Of a stretch of 7,031 nt of DNA, positions 6,500-7,031 are shown piece after piece (the first letter of the stretch is position 1; each line of letters opens with the position of its first letter). The notes beneath the pieces are model-generated. The model was not told the DNA's origin. It searched no databases and saw nothing but the letters and a program-made list of their open reading frames with translations. The position numbers and the translations under genes were made by a program. The stretch is from NCBI GenBank assembly GCA_937959095.1, contig CALGLY010000665.1, positions 1 through 7,031 on the forward strand. Direction: 5' to 3'. The DNA is from an uncultured Saprospiraceae bacterium. Lineage in GTDB: Bacteria; Bacteroidota; Bacteroidia; Chitinophagales; Saprospiraceae.

Positions 6500-7031
6500 T
6501 TCCAAGCGAAAAATTTGTGTGGTCGTCACTGCGCGTCCAAGTTATAGCCGCATCAAAACAGCCCTCACAGCTATTGATGCACATCCTGATTTAGAATTGC
6601 AACTTGTAGCCGCGGCCTCTACCCTGCTCAGTCGCTACGGGAAAGCGATAGAAGCCATGGAGAAAGACGGTTTCACCATTCGCGCGAAGGTGCTGAATGT
6701 ACTAGAAGGCGGACATCCTTTGGCACAAGCAAAAACCACAGGCTTGGGCATCATCGAATTGTCGAGCGTATTTGCACAGCTTGAACCCGATGCTGTGCTT
6801 ACCATCGCTGATCGTTACGAAACCATGTCTACTGCTATCGCGGCAGCCTATATGAACATTCCACTCATTCATATTCAAGGCGGTGAAGTCACAGGGAATA
6901 TTGATGAAAAAGTGCGTCATGCCATCACTAAACTCGCAGATTTGCACCTCGTTGCCTCTACAAAAGCACAAGAACGCGTCATCAAGCTTGGCGAATATCC
7001 CGAAAAGGTGTTCTTAACGGGTTGCCCTTCT
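6492..7031 (+). CDS. neuC: UDP-N-acetylglucosamine 2-epimerase (hydrolysing), NeuC-like, 3' truncated by window edge
   Basis: The frame is open from TTG 6492 to the window end (180 residues; the family is about 370-390, so around half is present). The start overlaps the neuB stop by 8 bases and follows an A/G-rich stretch. The first in-frame ATG is at residue 56, beyond the conserved N-terminus, and a GTG at 6519 would cut into the first beta-strand. Family signs are KICVVVTARPSYSRIKTAL (7-25), PDAVLTIADRYETMSTAIAAAY (99-120, the GDRxE-like motif with Asp107 and Glu110), PLIHIQGGEVTGNIDEKVRHAITKLADLH (124-152) and VFLTGCPS (173-180). NeuC converts UDP-GlcNAc to ManNAc plus UDP, supplying the NeuB substrate; relatives (LegG) act on a UDP-diacetylbacillosamine-type sugar, which cannot be excluded. 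The gene directly after neuB in an overlapping pair strongly supports a nonulosonic acid pathway. A CMP-sugar synthetase gene would be expected downstream. Confidence 0.9.
   Translation, partial: MSNSKRKICVVVTARPSYSRIKTALTAIDAHPDLELQLVAAASTLLSRYGKAIEAMEKDGFTIRAKVLNVLEGGHPLAQAKTTGLGIIELSSVFAQLEPDAVLTIADRYETMSTAIAAAYMNIPLIHIQGGEVTGNIDEKVRHAITKLADLHLVASTKAQERVIKLGEYPEKVFLTGCPS

Noticed and set aside
6303..6971. Antisense open frames opposite neuB 3' end and neuC (6303-6584 and 6702-6971)
   Set aside because: They lie opposite strongly conserved NeuB and NeuC motifs and show no features of their own.

Overview
The window looks like part of a surface-polysaccharide (capsule, exopolysaccharide or O-antigen type) locus from a member of the Bacteroidota. 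Three things suggest this: moderate to low GC; an outer-membrane export lipoprotein immediately followed by a fused Wzz-type chain-length regulator/tyrosine kinase; and intergenic repeats (a GACGGTN heptad, a CCTG...CAGG hairpin, a CTTTGCGC octamer) of kinds I associate with that phylum. The last point is recollection, not a search. No marker gene allows a genus call.

All genes are on the + strand. Left part (1-2007): the 3' portion of a GT11 (alpha-1,2-fucosyltransferase-like) gene, overlapping by 4 bases a GT-B glycosyltransferase with a GT1/UDPGT-type C-terminal half. Positions 2008-2132 are a spacer with two small inverted repeats. Middle (2133-5230): a Wza-family lipoprotein and, 5 bases later, a Wzc-family BY-kinase ending in a tyrosine-rich tail. 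Positions 5231-5485 are a repeat-rich spacer holding heptads, a hairpin, an octamer array and a T9 run. Right part (5486-7031): a NeuB-type sialic/nonulosonic acid synthase, overlapping by 8 bases the 5' part of a NeuC-type hydrolysing UDP-GlcNAc 2-epimerase that runs off the window.

Together the genes imply synthesis of a nonulosonic-acid (probably sialic-acid-like) precursor by NeuC then NeuB, glycan assembly by the two glycosyltransferases, and export through a Wza/Wzc envelope complex. No Wzx flippase, Wzy polymerase, tyrosine phosphatase or CMP-sugar synthetase (NeuA) is in the window; they may lie outside it. A fucosylated, sialylated glycan resembling host structures is conceivable but is inference.

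I see no clearly new biological system. The most notable points are start-codon usage (TTG is the best-supported start for three of the five genes whose 5' ends are visible, and neuB has no canonical start ahead of its conserved N-terminal motif) and the nested repeat structure after wzc.
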